Assembly (NCBI GenBank): GCA_012295275.1 | Contig: CM022675.1 | Coordinates: forward strand, 6,511,832 to 6,575,831 | Direction of reading: 5' to 3' | DNA: 64,000 bases | Origin: Chrysomallon squamiferum | Taxonomy: Eukaryota; Mollusca; Gastropoda; Neomphalida; Peltospiridae | Part shown: positions 1-10,826 of the stretch, piece after piece | Layout: each line of letters starts with the position of its first letter | Position numbering within the stretch: position 1 is the stretch's first letter | Program-made: the position numbers and the translations under genes | The notes under the pieces: generated by a model | The model's database searches: none | Told to the model about the DNA's origin: nothing | The model's input: the letters and a program-made list of their open reading frames with translations, nothing else

Positions 1-141
1 CATGCATATTACATACATACATACACTGTAATTTAATATTTATTTTTATTAACAAAACCCTCTCTAGCCAGTGATAAAATACATCATACATCATACATGC
101 ATACATAAATGCACGTATATCAAAATAATTTATAAAATACA

Positions 142-207
<66 letters not shown>

Positions 208-1660
208 CAGGGTAACAGAAGATAATGTTCTTAATGAAACTAAATAATTTTAAAAGGCAATGAAACACAAATAATAGCTAGTTATGCTTCGTAACTGAAA
301 AAAAAAGGGATAAAATAATAAATTCACATTTTCGTTGGTTAGATACATATATAATTACATAAATATACGTAAAGATGATTTAATTATTAAATAAATAAAG
401 TTCTTGACCGTTTTAAGGTTTATAACAGAAAAGAAAAGAAAGGACAACTAATATTTCTTTGAGCATTTCTGGATTACATTTACTATATGTAATATTAACT
501 CGATGTTTCATTAATGGCCGTTATTGCGACTGAAACAAATCACCAAAGACTGAGTCTATAAATATACCCATTCCTGATGGATTGTTACATGGTTTTCTGT
601 CACGTTCCAAATCCCAATTTCCATTAATGTGTTTACTTATTGTACATGGCGCTACTGACAGTTTGCATCAAATAAACAGTCTGTGCAGGTTTATATGTAC
701 TGTATTACGCAAAACAGAAATGAAATTTCGCGTACAATAATTACATTGAAAATAATTACATTAGTTGTTAGTGAGTTTGATGTCATTTTTATGTCTCATT
801 TCGTAGTATCGAATGAAAAAAAAAAAAGAAGACGAATAAAACAGGGATATAAAAGATTGTTTATGTATAAGAAAAGTTTACTGAAATTAGGACGTTATGT
901 AAACGACGGAGAATATGTACACAAGTATTCCGAAACATTCGCGAGAGAGAGACCATCAGCTAAATTCATAATCATGTTTATTCGTCTGTTCAACAAAGTT
1001 TTAAAAATACGATATGTAGTTCATATAATTATTTATTAGTATTCAATATTTACTGAAAAAAAAAAAAGTGTCATAAAAAAATCAACATTATTAACTCTTG
1101 AGGAAATAAATATTTATCTCCCTTTACTCTGACCTCTTCATGCTTTATTGTTTTTTCGTTGTGGGTCTTTTACATAGAATGTGTTTTAGCTGACAGTGCA
1201 CAGTGTTTATTAAAGGATAATTTATCAAGACAACGGGACAGATTACAGAAACTAATTTTATAAAGTTGCATAGTTGTAAATGGACTTTCTCAGTTTTCGT
1301 TCGGCTGCAAATTCGTAATGTCTAAGCCGGCAGCAAGTTTTTTTTCGCCAATCGTAAATCCGAGGAGGGGAATAACCAGGGACTCCAAGTGAAATCCTTT
1401 GGGGCCCCGAGGCAGGCAAAGATTTTTCTCATTATTTAGGATTTTATGTAACTCAACATGTAAACTCTCATAAATGATTTAATTCTATGATCAGATATAA
1501 AATGCTGAGGGCAGTAGAAAGTGCTTGTTCTCGAAGGGATGGATGTTGCTGTTTGCCTTTCTTAGCTCTTGGGTCCCAGAACAAAGTACCGCCTAGATCC
1601 CCCCGTCTCATATGCACTTCGAATATCCATTGCAGAATATTCTATAACCGTATTGTCTAT
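1..1660. other. AT-rich intergenic DNA, no gene seen
   Basis: Apart from a (TA)n tract at 146-206 and short poly-A runs there is no recognisable structure. A plus-strand frame at 683-1039 stays open for 118 codons, but it starts at GTG (first ATG at 695), is Lys/Ile-rich like the local base composition and matches no family I know, so I do not call it. A minus-strand frame of about 57 codons ending near 1300 lacks a start and is also not called. Confidence 0.6.
146..206. repeat. (TA)n microsatellite
   Basis: About 30 perfect TA dinucleotides, ending at the sequence TATTACAGGG. Confidence 0.95.
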
Positions 1661-1750
1661 AAATATTATTATTATTATTATTATTATTTTATTATTTTAT
1701 TGCAAACATCGTAATAGAAAATATTAGAAATTTTTATTTATTTATTTATT

Positions 1751-1795
<45 letters not shown>

Positions 1796-1800
1796 TGTTT
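1661..1800. repeat. ATT / TTTA compound microsatellite
   Basis: ATT trinucleotides, then TTTA tetranucleotides, then ATT again, with a short unique spacer at about 1700-1730. Confidence 0.9.
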
Positions 1801-2703
1801 TAATTTTTAATTTTATTAATTTTTAATTTTTTAGCTATTTGTGTGTCCGTGAATATATTTTCGTTTTTCACTGCCATTATATTAAACTTCATTTAGTTTT
1901 TGTATTATTTAGGATTACAGGAGAAAAGAAATAGCTGTTTATATTTTTAAGAAATCAGTTTTATTCTGCTTTGACTTATCGAATGGGCCGATAAGCTCGG
2001 CAAAGCCTCGCTGAAAATCAGCATTCTCACCATTATGAAGAAACTGATACCATAAGACAATAATCAATTATGAACTATATGTATATAAATTAAATAATTC
2101 TTTAAATTCTTTATTAATTTATTTAATTTTTGCCATGATTTAATGTTAGTGGCTGATCGATATATATACTTTCACGAACCCTTTTAATCATTTTATTTCT
2201 GGTCATCTTAGCTTTTTAAAAAAAAAAAAATTAATACTAAAAGCTATTTAAAGCATATACTAATAGCGTGTTGTCTAATGGAACACTGAGCAGTGATGTC
2301 TTCGTTAACAAACATGAGCACGACACTTTGGGTAATGTTATTTAGACGTTGGTAATATTTCTGATTATGTGGAGGCCTTTTTTTTTCAATTTTTCAGTCT
2401 TATGTAATTTTAAGGTTTGACATTTTCCATTTATTTCTGAAACTGAGGGAAAGATTAATATGATTTTCAAATATAGTCGAAGCGTAATATTTCCCTCCCT
2501 TGTAATGAAACTCGTTTCGTGTTAAAAGTTATAACGTTACGATGATGGCACGCCGCCATTTTTATTATTATTATTTTTTTTTTTTTTCGAGGTCATGGGA
2601 ATAACTGTTGTTGTTGTTCTTCTGTAAATTGTCGTCTGCTTGTACTGGAAAGTTATTAAGTTATTTAGGGATAACAGTCTGTTTCATTTTTTTTTTTTTT
2701 CTT

Positions 2704-2748
<45 letters not shown>

Positions 2749-3143
2749 TAATAATGTATAAAAAAAAAATCATTATTAAAGCGGACGTACAAAAATCATA
2801 AAGTTTTGTTTTATAATCCTCATCCCTCCCTATCTAAAGAAACAGCTTGATGGAAATAAGCTTCAGTCTCAGAATGAAAGTAATTACGTCATATCGTAAC
2901 TGTTGAATTCTATTACGTTGAAATAGAATGTTTTTGTCTGAATATAGCCACTTAATGTATTAATTAGATGTAAACTTTTGTTTTCATGACGCAATCTGAA
3001 CGTATTAATTACGTTTCTATAACTGACTAGCGTATTTCAAATGTTTTGTGATTGAAACACACACATGAAATTAGAACATGAAGGTTAGTATTTTATTTGT
3101 TTTTGGTGATTTTTATTTATTTATTTATTGGTTCATTGATTGA
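1801..3143. other. intergenic, no gene seen
   Basis: Contains (AAT)n at 2706-2756 and several poly-A/T runs. At 2552-2562 GCCGCCATTTT matches the reverse complement of the YY1-type motif (AAAATGGCGGC). On the minus strand this places an ATG followed by only about 30 open codons, so the motif is noted without calling a promoter or exon. Confidence 0.5.
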
Positions 3144-3357
3144 TTGATTTATAATTGTTGTTGTTTTTACTATTTACTTATTTATTTATTACTTTATAAT
3201 TGTTGTTCTTACTATTTATTTATTTATTTACAATTGTTGTTGTTCTTACTATTTATTTATTTATTTATAATTGTTGTTGTTCTTGCTATTTATTTATTTA
3301 TTTATTTATTTATTTATAATTGTTGTTGTTCTTACTATTTATTTATTTATTTACAGT
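3144..3357. repeat. degenerate ~40-50 bp minisatellite
   Basis: Five to six copies of a unit made of ATAATTGTTGTTGTTCTTAC followed by a run of TTTA. Unit length varies mainly through the number of TTTA tetranucleotides, which suggests replication slippage inside a tandem repeat. Confidence 0.8.
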
Positions 3358-3991
3358 AGATTCCTTAGCTTAAAGCGATGCTGGAATAGTATCACAATCC
3401 AAATAATGTCTGAACTTAATAATATTAATAACACAATTCAGAACACGAAAAAATAGACTAAACAAAAGACAATAATTAGTATCGACAAACTGATAAGAAT
3501 AATCCTATAAGTAATAACATTAGTTAAAATAAGCTCTTTTAAAAAATAAGTTCAATATCCGGATCCACAGAAAACTTCTGTGACTGCACTGACGTAACAA
3601 CAGGCTAGCTAGACGCTTATTTATGGCTGCTCATGTTTTTCTTGTTTTTTTTATTTTTTGTTTTGTTTTGATTCTTTCTTAATTAAAAATTTTCATTGTA
3701 GTTGTTCATTCCGTACAAGTTGTGATGTCTGCTCAGTGTTTTCCTTTTTCTTTTTTTGTTCCTTTTAATTAGACATAGTTATTTTCAACTTTAAGAAACA
3801 GTATTTGTGAAAGGTGACTATTTTCGTAAGCGAAATTTAATTTCTTTTTTTTACACTGAATGTAGGTCAGTCTCTTTCACAGACTAATTTAATTACCACG
3901 TGGGAAGGCTGTAATGACTTAATTTTGAGACGCAGACTTTCAGTGAAATCAGGAAGTCTGTTTATTCAGTTTGTGCATATAAAAATAAAGA

Positions 3992-4005
3992 GTATATATA
4001 TATAT

Positions 4006-4100
<95 letters not shown>

Positions 4101-4239
4101 ATGCCTTTTCTTTCGCATTTTTCTCTTTTACTGTGTTTCTCTTTTTTGTTCTCCTTTTCAGATTCTTTCTCTTACTTCATTGCTGTTTGTCTCATTATCT
4201 CTCTCCTTCTGTCTATCCTTTTGTTTCTCCATCTATCTC

Positions 4240-4322
<83 letters not shown>

Positions 4323-4330
4323 GTGTGTGT
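3992..4330. repeat. (TA)n and two (CT)n arrays
   Basis: (TA)n at 3992-4009 runs into (CT)n at 4011-4095. A 145-bp pyrimidine-rich spacer separates it from a second (CT)n at 4243-4314. The 3' flank TGTTTGTGAATATAT recurs beside the CT array near 42940. The Leu-Ser reading frames through these arrays are artefacts. Confidence 0.95.
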
Positions 4331-6030
4331 TTGTGAATATATATTTATCTATGTATATGTATATATAGTTCTCTGTGTCACACAGAACAGCTGAACAGTT
4401 CTCTGTGTCAAAACAGTTGCAAAACCAAATTACAGAATAACAACAAACAAGACCCAGAGGTTGAAGAAAAATATATTAAGTCGCAAACATTCACAAAGTA
4501 GAAAAGAAACAAACCTTCATATCACTAAGACGTAAACAAATTGGTTTTTTAATTTATTTTTTTAATAAAAAACAAACAAAACAAAACAAAACTCTTGTCT
4601 CCATTCAAACGACAAAAGTACCATCCTTTCCTCCTTTTCAAAACATGCTATTAATTGTATCTGCTATTCACTAAATATATCTTTGTCCCTGATTTTTACA
4701 TACATACTATATCAATATGAAATATATATTTGTCCCTGATTTTTATATACATATACACACACATCCATACATATATCAATATGCATGTATATATATATAT
4801 ATATATATATATTTGTCCATAATCACAAGAGCTTACTCGCGCACAAAATCATTTGTATTTTCGACCATCCATGAAAAGGCTTCAACAATTTTGCGCCGAT
4901 TTTCATCACAGACAATATATTTACAACTAACAGACGTTCAGTCAATTCTCCGACACACATATGTGTATATGTATGCATGTATATAAGAATAAAAATGTCT
5001 TGAAGATTCAAACAAGAATATTTCAGCTCCGTAAAGGCTTCATAAGGCTTTCGTTTTCCGGCTTTTTCCGTGAATTTGAAATAAAATCTTCCAACTGGTT
5101 ACTGAATTAAATCATACTGAAGATTAGTTTTTTTTTTCTTGTTGTCTACACAAACAACGTTTTAAAGTCACATGTTCTATTTGTTTAAATCTTCGGAATA
5201 TTTCGACATTTTTGCTAGTTTTGTTCTATTAATGCATTTACGAAAAAGTACGAAAGATCCCGAGTATCTACGAAACTATTATTATCAGTGCACTTACTAA
5301 TGAAAAGGTATTTTTCCAAAAAATACAAACAAAAGTTGAAAAACAAAAACAAGACGATATACAGATGCAGGCACGCATGCGCTCACGTACAGAAACCCGC
5401 TGATGTTTGTAAATAAAACAAATAGCATATAATCAGTGCTGTTAGCTTTAAGAGACAAATTTTGATTTCACTGAAATTTTTCTCGTTATAAATTGGCTTA
5501 TTTAACAGCTACTTTCTTTCGTAATAGCTTCTCCAATTTTTTTTTCTCATAATCATAATCATTACAGGTACAACATAAAGCATAATGGCAGCATCCATGA
5601 CATTTTCTTTATTTATCTGCGAAGTGGTTGTTGTGTTGTTTAGACAGTTTCACCATAGACAGACTAATTAAAACTTTACCAATTTGTAAAATAAATTAAA
5701 AAATACATATCTGATTTATTTTCCAGAGTTCCAGTCGTCAGTGTATGCATTATTTATTTATTTATTTTATTATTATTATTATGATTATGATTATGATTAT
5801 TATTATTTTATTATTATTATTATTATAATCATCATCATCACCATTATTGTTTTTATTATTATTATTATTATTGTAGTCGTTTATCCCACAAATACTCGCA
5901 TTATCATCAAGCAGACAGACATACAGACATACAATCTGTCAGACGTACACATACACTGATTTACACTGCAGTCTGAAATGAAGTATTTAAGTCGAAATAA
6001 GAAGTAATTATGAAACTTCTGACAACGACG
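4331..6030. other. intergenic, no gene seen
   Basis: Contains (TA)n at about 4789-4812 and a degenerate ATT/GATT tract at about 5752-5875. The remaining sequence is AT-rich and unique. I find no coding frame with supporting splice or start signals. Confidence 0.6.
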
Positions 6031-6035
6031 AATTT

Positions 6036-6308
6036 TCAGATTCCAAGAGATACAATCATGTGTTTTTGAGAGAAACGAACGTGTTCAGAAGTAAGTGCAC
6101 TTTGACCTTTGACATTTCGGAGATACCCGGATTTTATTTTATCAGAAATCAATAAAAATAACCAGTCATAGAAGGGTAACCAGTCAACATCGTAATGATA
6201 ATCAGCTGACACTGGTGGATCGCCGTAAAGAACAGCAATATCACATTCAAGAGCAGCTAGATTCCTTTTAATATCTGCTGAATCACCAATATCAAACAAC
6301 CGTTCGAT
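6036..6308 (-). CDS. unrecognised open frame, possible exon or gene fragment
   Basis: Ninety codons are open between an in-frame TGA at 6309-6311 and a TGA stop at 6036-6038. There is no ATG near the 5' end, so if real it would be a 3' terminal exon or a remnant. The translation uses a varied codon set, unlike the surrounding simple repeats. It contains an acidic, aromatic stretch (DYHYDVDWLPFYDWLF) followed by ISDKIKSGYLRN. I do not recognise a family. A possible acceptor (GGTGATTCAG) lies inside the frame near 6287 but has a weak pyrimidine tract. The opposite strand also carries an acceptor/donor pair (6040-6090), so the strand is uncertain. An open frame of this length is not significant on its own at this base composition. 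Confidence 0.22.
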   Translation of the reverse strand: MERLFDIGDSADIKRNLAALECDIAVLYGDPPVSADYHYDVDWLPFYDWLFLLISDKIKSGYLRNVKGQSALTSEHVRFSQKHMIVSLGI

Positions 6309-6349
6309 TCATTTTTAAACTGCCGGATCCCCTTTAAAAAAAAACGGCT

Positions 6350-6713
6350 AGAATTTCTTTTAAAACGTTGTCTGTTTTTTAATATTGGATGAAAACTCTA
6401 TAACAACCACTAGATTTCCTTTCAGGAGGCTAGTTTCTCTTAGTAATCCTGGGTAGTCTTCATGGACGCCAGATTTCCTTTGAGAAAGCTAGTTCCTCGC
6501 TGGAATACGCTATATTGTTTCAACAGTGGCTTGATTTTCTTTCAGCAGACTAGTTTCCCATAGTACCCCTGGGTACTCTTCAAGAACGGTGTATTTCCTT
6601 TGAGCAAATTAGTTCTCTCTGGATAGACTGGAAACCCCTCAAGAACACAAAACTGTTTTTCCTAAAGCTGGGTTCCTAATAGGATCCAGTGAATACCCTT
6701 CAAGTGCCTCTCT
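6350..6713. repeat. degenerate ~60-bp tandem repeat, about six units
   Basis: Unit starts at about 6350, 6412, 6470, 6531, 6591 and 6652 share the core AGATTTCCTTTCAGNANGCT, then TAGTTT/CTC, then CTGG and TCTTCAAGAAC. Alternate units resemble each other more than neighbours (for example 6412 with 6531, both containing CTGGGTA), suggesting a 120-bp dimer. The array is about 0.3 kb beyond the 3' end of the GPCR coding region. Confidence 0.75.
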
Positions 6714-6964
6714 GGTTTTAGCATCCGAACGTCTGACTTAACGAACATGTTATTGCTCGAGAAGAACCACACATAACCGTTCTACTATGTTTTATATTAC
6801 TGGTGTATTGTCAGATGTCAGTAATTAACAAAATATTCCAGAAACTTCCATCTCTGACACGTAACTGTATTCTCATTGCATACGTCATCTCTTCTGACAC
6901 TAACACAATATATTTCTTAAGTGTGAACAACGTACACTAAAAAATCCATATCCCACATTTGTTT

Positions 6965-6970
6965 TTTAAT
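6965..6970 (-). promoter_or_regulatory. possible polyadenylation signal (ATTAAA) for the GPCR
   Basis: ATTAAA on the minus strand about 30 nt after the receptor's stop codon. In AT-rich sequence such hexamers are common, and further AATAAA copies occur near 6133, so the true cleavage site cannot be fixed from sequence. Confidence 0.25.
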
Positions 6971-6999
6971 TTGTTTTTTAAATCACATAGTTCAAGGTG

Positions 7000-8169
7000 T
7001 CAGATGAAAGTCTCTTTGTTTTTGTTATTGTGGTTCATTTCTTTAGAATCCCGTCTTATAGTCATCGCTCCGTTCCGAACACTCGGTCGAGTTTGCCGAC
7101 TGAACAGACCGGGCTGGCAAGGACAGAATATCCGTAAAAACGTCTCTCGGAAAACCTGGCTCAGCAAACAGTACAGCAAAAAATTCAGAGCGGAATTTAC
7201 GGCCAGCAAAGAATCGGTTATCTCCCTTATCCCTTTGGTGAGGTTCCCTTCCTCGGCGTAGCCTTTCCCGAAGAACGTGGAAATGATGGCGTCGGGCGTG
7301 AAGCAGACGACGAAGACGAGGATGATGACGATCAACATCAACGTGATGCGGTTCCTGGAAGAGAGCTTCTTTCCCTTGACGCGTTCCTTGCGCAGTTCGT
7401 TGATGATTCGTGTGTTGAGGTAAATTAACACGAACAGAGGGATAATGCACCTCATGCAGTTCTGAATCCACGTGTAAGGAACCATGAAAGCACTGTTGGA
7501 GGCTAAGGCCGTGGGGCCTATTTTGTTGCAGAACATGTTGTTGGCGGCGTCGTAGACCGTCTCGACCTTGTAGCGGAACAGCGACGGCAACGACAGCAGG
7601 ATCATCGTGACGTAGACGGAGGTGCAGACGATCCTCGCGCGCGGGATCGTACAAAGCTGCTTGGCTTTCGAGATGTGGCAGACGGAGATGTACCTCTCGA
7701 CGGCCACGGAAACCGTCAGCCACCCGGTGATGCTCACCGACATGTTGAATATGTAATGAGCCAGCGGGTAGTACGTGAACATCATCGTTTCGCTGACGCT
7801 CGGGTGGTTGATGGACAAGGCCAGGTTGATGAAGTACAAGAGGTCGTTGAAGAGCTTGATCGTGTCGGACACCGTCAACGCCGACAGGTAGACGTTCGTT
7901 GACGTGGCCATGTCCCTGTGGCTGAAGACAATCAGCGCCAGAACGTTGCCCGTTATCCCAGTGATGCACAGTATCGGGTATATGATGAGTCCCGTGACGT
8001 ACTGAGCCGTGACGTAAAACGTTTCGTAATCCCCGGTCGAGTTGGACATGCACGTTCCGTTACTGGTTTCCAGCAGGTCCGCGCTCTTTGTGACTCCGCC
8101 GCGGGTGAGGTTGTCAAGGGAGACAACCGTTAATCCCACGTTTTCGGTAGCATACGTGGAAATATTCAT
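7000..8169 (-). CDS. class A (rhodopsin-like) GPCR, FMRFamide-receptor-like neuropeptide receptor
   Basis: This 389-aa plasma-membrane receptor has all seven helices in one exon. Seen: N-terminal glycosylation sequons at N2, N20, N37 and N43; TM1 about 56-83 (GN at 74-75); TM2 92-118 with D102; TM3 133-160 ending in ERY (158-160) and CH; TM4 178-199; TM5 234-258 with P244; TM6 274-300 with CFTP (289-292); TM7 315-336 with NFLLY (329-333) in place of NPxxY; a CPC palmitoylation-like site at 349-351; a basic Ser/Thr tail. C214 sits in loop 2, but position 3.25 is Tyr134, so the usual disulphide partner is absent. The second loop (KAKQLCTIPRARIV) and the NF-containing TM7 resemble FMRFamide/TRH-type protostome receptors; the ligand is inferred only by class. 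Start: ATG with A at -3 and an in-frame TAA five codons upstream (8182-8184). Coding GC content is well above the flanks, and there is no frameshift or break. Confidence 0.93.
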   Translation of the reverse strand: MNISTYATENVGLTVVSLDNLTRGGVTKSADLLETSNGTCMSNSTGDYETFYVTAQYVTGLIIYPILCITGITGNVLALIVFSHRDMATSTNVYLSALTVSDTIKLFNDLLYFINLALSINHPSVSETMMFTYYPLAHYIFNMSVSITGWLTVSVAVERYISVCHISKAKQLCTIPRARIVCTSVYVTMILLSLPSLFRYKVETVYDAANNMFCNKIGPTALASNSAFMVPYTWIQNCMRCIIPLFVLIYLNTRIINELRKERVKGKKLSSRNRITLMLIVIILVFVVCFTPDAIISTFFGKGYAEEGNLTKGIREITDSLLAVNSALNFLLYCLLSQVFRETFLRIFCPCQPGLFSRQTRPSVRNGAMTIRRDSKEMNHNNKNKETFI

Positions 8170-8219
8170 AGTTGTAACGGTTTAAACGACGTCGGCGTCG
8201 ACAGTATTGTGCATCGTCG

Positions 8220-8282
8220 TCATCGGCGCAGACAGAACAGCAGTTTGTGTATCCTCATCTTCAGTTGCGTTTTGAGCGACAT
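8220..8282 (-). CDS. upstream ORF in the GPCR leader (20 aa)
   Basis: An ATG with A at -3, 113 nt before the receptor ATG, opens a 20-codon frame ending in TGA at 8220-8222, which leaves 50 nt before the main start. It lies just inside the predicted leader exon, three nucleotides after the acceptor. A leader ORF of this type usually lowers or conditions translation of the main frame; that role is inferred. The peptide is basic and I recognise nothing in it. Confidence 0.35.
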   Translation of the reverse strand: MSLKTQLKMRIHKLLFCLRR

Positions 8283-8289
8283 TTTCTAC

Positions 8290-8293
8290 AAAA

Positions 8294-8332
<39 letters not shown>

Positions 8333-8415
8333 ATAGATAGATAGATAAATATACAAATAGATATATAATAATAAAAAATTATATTAAATTTATAAATAAA
8401 TAAATAAATAAATAA
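8290..8415. repeat. (AAAT)n / (GATA) microsatellites
   Basis: AAATA repeats at 8290-8334, a short GATA run, and a second AAAT run at about 8393-8415. Confidence 0.9.
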
Positions 8416-8520
8416 TATATAAGAAACAAAGATATTTAGATAATTAAATAATTTAAATTTAAAGACGCATTTGAAAAATCTCCAAATTTGAATAAACTTA
8501 TATCGTCACATCTGAACCCT

Positions 8521-8850
8521 CTACATCATAACTATAACAATAACAACAACACCATCACCACTATCACCAACAACAGCAACACCATCACCGCCACAAACTA
8601 CAACAACTATTACTACTTTTACTACTACAACAGCAACTACTTGTTGAATTATACGATAAACAGTAGGGGAAGTCGTAATGGTAGTCGTAGCAGGCGTAGT
8701 TGTGGTAGTTTTTGTAGTAGTAGTAGTAATAATAGCGGTATTAGCAGGAGGAGTAATATCTGAAGTAGTAGTAGTAGTAGCAATAGTAATAGTAAAAGCT
8801 GTTGTAGCTGTTGTGATAGTAGTAGTAGTAGAAGAAGCAGCTATGGTGGT
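8521..8850. repeat. trinucleotide-rich tract (AAC, ACC, ACT, GTA, AGT)
   Basis: Imperfect trinucleotide repeats change composition in the middle: AAC/ACT in the first half, GTA/AGT in the second. This gives artefactual Asn- and Thr-rich frames on both strands. Confidence 0.85.
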
Positions 8851-8997
8851 GTAGTTATTGTAGTTTCCTGTATCATTCGACTGATACTTTATACACAGAA
8901 CCATATAACCGTTGATTAAAATGTGTTACGCATATCTTTAAACAAAACATTTGTCTTCTTGTTTTTTTAAAATTTAACAAGTTAAAATAACACTTAC

Positions 8998-9077
8998 GTT
9001 AGATCAGTTTAGAAATATTTTAGAACGTTCATGTCATGGTTTGTAGATTTTCCTTCATCAAACACCGGAATTTTTCT
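8998..9077 (-). other. predicted non-coding 5' exon of the GPCR gene
   Basis: An 80-nt segment has a strong acceptor (ATTTTTTTACTTTCAG at 9078-9079) and a near-consensus donor (GTAAGT at 8992-8997). It carries two short upstream ATG frames and cannot extend the receptor frame, because the next exon has an in-frame stop before the start codon. It is the nearest exon-like segment upstream of the receptor on the same strand; the linkage is inferred. Confidence 0.4.
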
Positions 9078-10400
9078 CTGAAAGTAAAAAAATACAACGA
9101 TAATTTTCAACTGGTTAAACATTCACCATATCGTGCTGAATTTTAGAGTATAAAACAATAACGTAGAAATAGCAGAAATTCTTTAAGACAAATTAATATT
9201 TCCTATAAAAAGATAATGTAAAACGACAATAATAACAGTAGAAATTAAAAAAAAAAAAAAAAAAAACTGAAGAAAAAAAAGGTAATAATAATAATAATAA
9301 ATATAATATTGAGAACATTATCTGAAAATATAACTTAAAACAGTCATGTACCGAGTGTAGAATTTCTTAGAAAAAATGTAAAATTTTCGTAATAAATTTT
9401 CACAATAACAAAGAAAATATATAACAAAGAATGCAACATTGAAGAACAAATTTAAACTTTGGAACGTTTCCTTTGAAAAAAAAAAAAAAACTTACAGCTT
9501 TAAAATTATTCCGAAAATCAAAAACGATATAAATTCTATGATTTATTAAAACTGTTTCTCTGAAAACTATATCACTGAGGTGAAAAAACATTATAAAATA
9601 GCGGAACGTTTTCCTTTTTTTTACAGTTAAAACCCAAAACTTTGTCGTGGAATCTCACAGAATTTTACCAACCAGTAGAAGACTTAAACACGTAACAGTA
9701 ACGTAAATCCATCAGAACTTCACCCAACACCCACCATTTAAATAAAATACATACAAAAATAATGACGTAGGATCGGGAACGTTTCTCTCAGACACCACAA
9801 CAACACTTACGACAGCAACGCGAAAACAACACAGTGATTTTCATTAGTTTAGTATTGTAACAATAATCATAACGTAAAATTTTTTTTTTTTTTCATCAAA
9901 ACACGCGTCCAGTGTAAATGAACCAATAAAAAAAGCGTGATAATAAAAGCAGTTGTACGAATCGACTATTACCGAAAGCAATAACCTATATTAATATCAG
10001 TTTGACGACCCAGCCTCGGTATGAGAAGTTCGATAACAATTCGCCATTTTCATTCTGTTTTGCGAGTCGTTTTACGATAATGGCCTATGGTTTTTCAAAG
10101 CGTTCGGCTGATGAAAACATCTCAAATCACGATTTTGGAAACGTTTGAAATTTGGTTTACTGAAGTAGTGATTATTTGTAACTGTTCCAGTCAAAGCATT
10201 TGAAAATGGCTTATGGAGATATTAAGATATGTTTTATTAAACTTTTTGAAAATATGTCATAAACGTTTTGAAAATATTTCTATTAACCCAAATAATAACA
10301 TACTCCCTGCAGCTAATACAAAATATAGAGATATTCTACTAGTGATATTAGATTCGAAAAAGACATTGTAGAATAGCTGAGAACATCTCCGGTCGAGTTA
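9078..10400. other. AT-rich sequence upstream of the GPCR, no gene seen
   Basis: Contains poly-A at 9248-9266 and 9476-9490 and a T run at 9881-9894. On the minus strand near 10040-10055 AAAATGGCGAA resembles a YY1 initiator-type motif, in a slightly GC-richer patch (about 9990-10090) that could hold the receptor promoter. This is a guess from composition only. Confidence 0.4.
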
Positions 10401-10414
10401 TTCTTGAAGTTTTT

Positions 10415-10760
10415 CCTAGATAGTTGCAACCATTACAGAATTGTCGTAGTCATTTTAACATTGTCGAAGGCATTGTGGGACTGTCGAAGTCATCGTTGCA
10501 TAGTTGAAGGCATTATGAAATTGTCGTGGTCACTGCAGAATAGTCGAAGGCATCATAAAATTGTCGTAGTCATCGTCGAAAGCTTTTATGGAATTGTCAT
10601 AGTCATTCTAGGATAGTTGAAGCCACTGCGGATTGTGTTAGTCATTGTAGGATGCTCTACGTCACTGTTATCGTCGAAGCCTTCTGGGGTTACTCGATGA
10701 TATCACAGGATAGTTAAATGCACTGTAGGATAGCTGAAGCTATTAAAGACCATCTCCTGA
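10415..10760. repeat. degenerate 20-bp minisatellite
   Basis: At least seven clean consecutive units of the type ATTGTCGTAGTCATTGTNGA (alternatives AGTTGAAGGCATTA) in the first 150 bp, followed by increasingly diverged and shifted units. The period is 20 bp, so any open frame through it is broken between units. Confidence 0.8.
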
Positions 10761-10826
10761 TTCCATAGACAAGCGGAAATCACTGTTTATCGCAGAGATC
10801 AGTTTTTCGATAAATAAAGAGAATCT

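Larger units (their letters stand above)
8286..8997 (-). other. predicted intron in the GPCR 5' untranslated region
   Basis: The minus-strand donor is C|GTAAGTG at 8997 and the acceptor is TTTATTTTGTAG at 8286, giving 712 bp. The acceptor's pyrimidine tract is itself a (TTTA)n microsatellite. Most of the intron is simple repeat. The in-frame stop upstream of the coding start fits an untranslated leader. Confidence 0.45.

Noticed and set aside
683-1039. 118-codon plus-strand frame
   Set aside because: GTG start, Lys/Ile/Phe-rich like the base composition, and no domain, splice or promoter support.
1487-1714. Frame containing GSQNKVPPRSPRL, considered as a transposon fragment
   Set aside because: It runs into an ATT repeat, and no second copy or flanking repeat was visible in the window.
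6959-7902. Plus-strand frames opposite the GPCR (6959-7261, 7675-7902, 7918-8133)
   Set aside because: They are antisense shadows of the receptor with no splice or start support.
7043-8053. 336-codon second frame on the minus strand inside the GPCR
   Set aside because: It is a shadow of the GC-rich receptor coding sequence; His/Arg-rich with no domain and no membrane helices.
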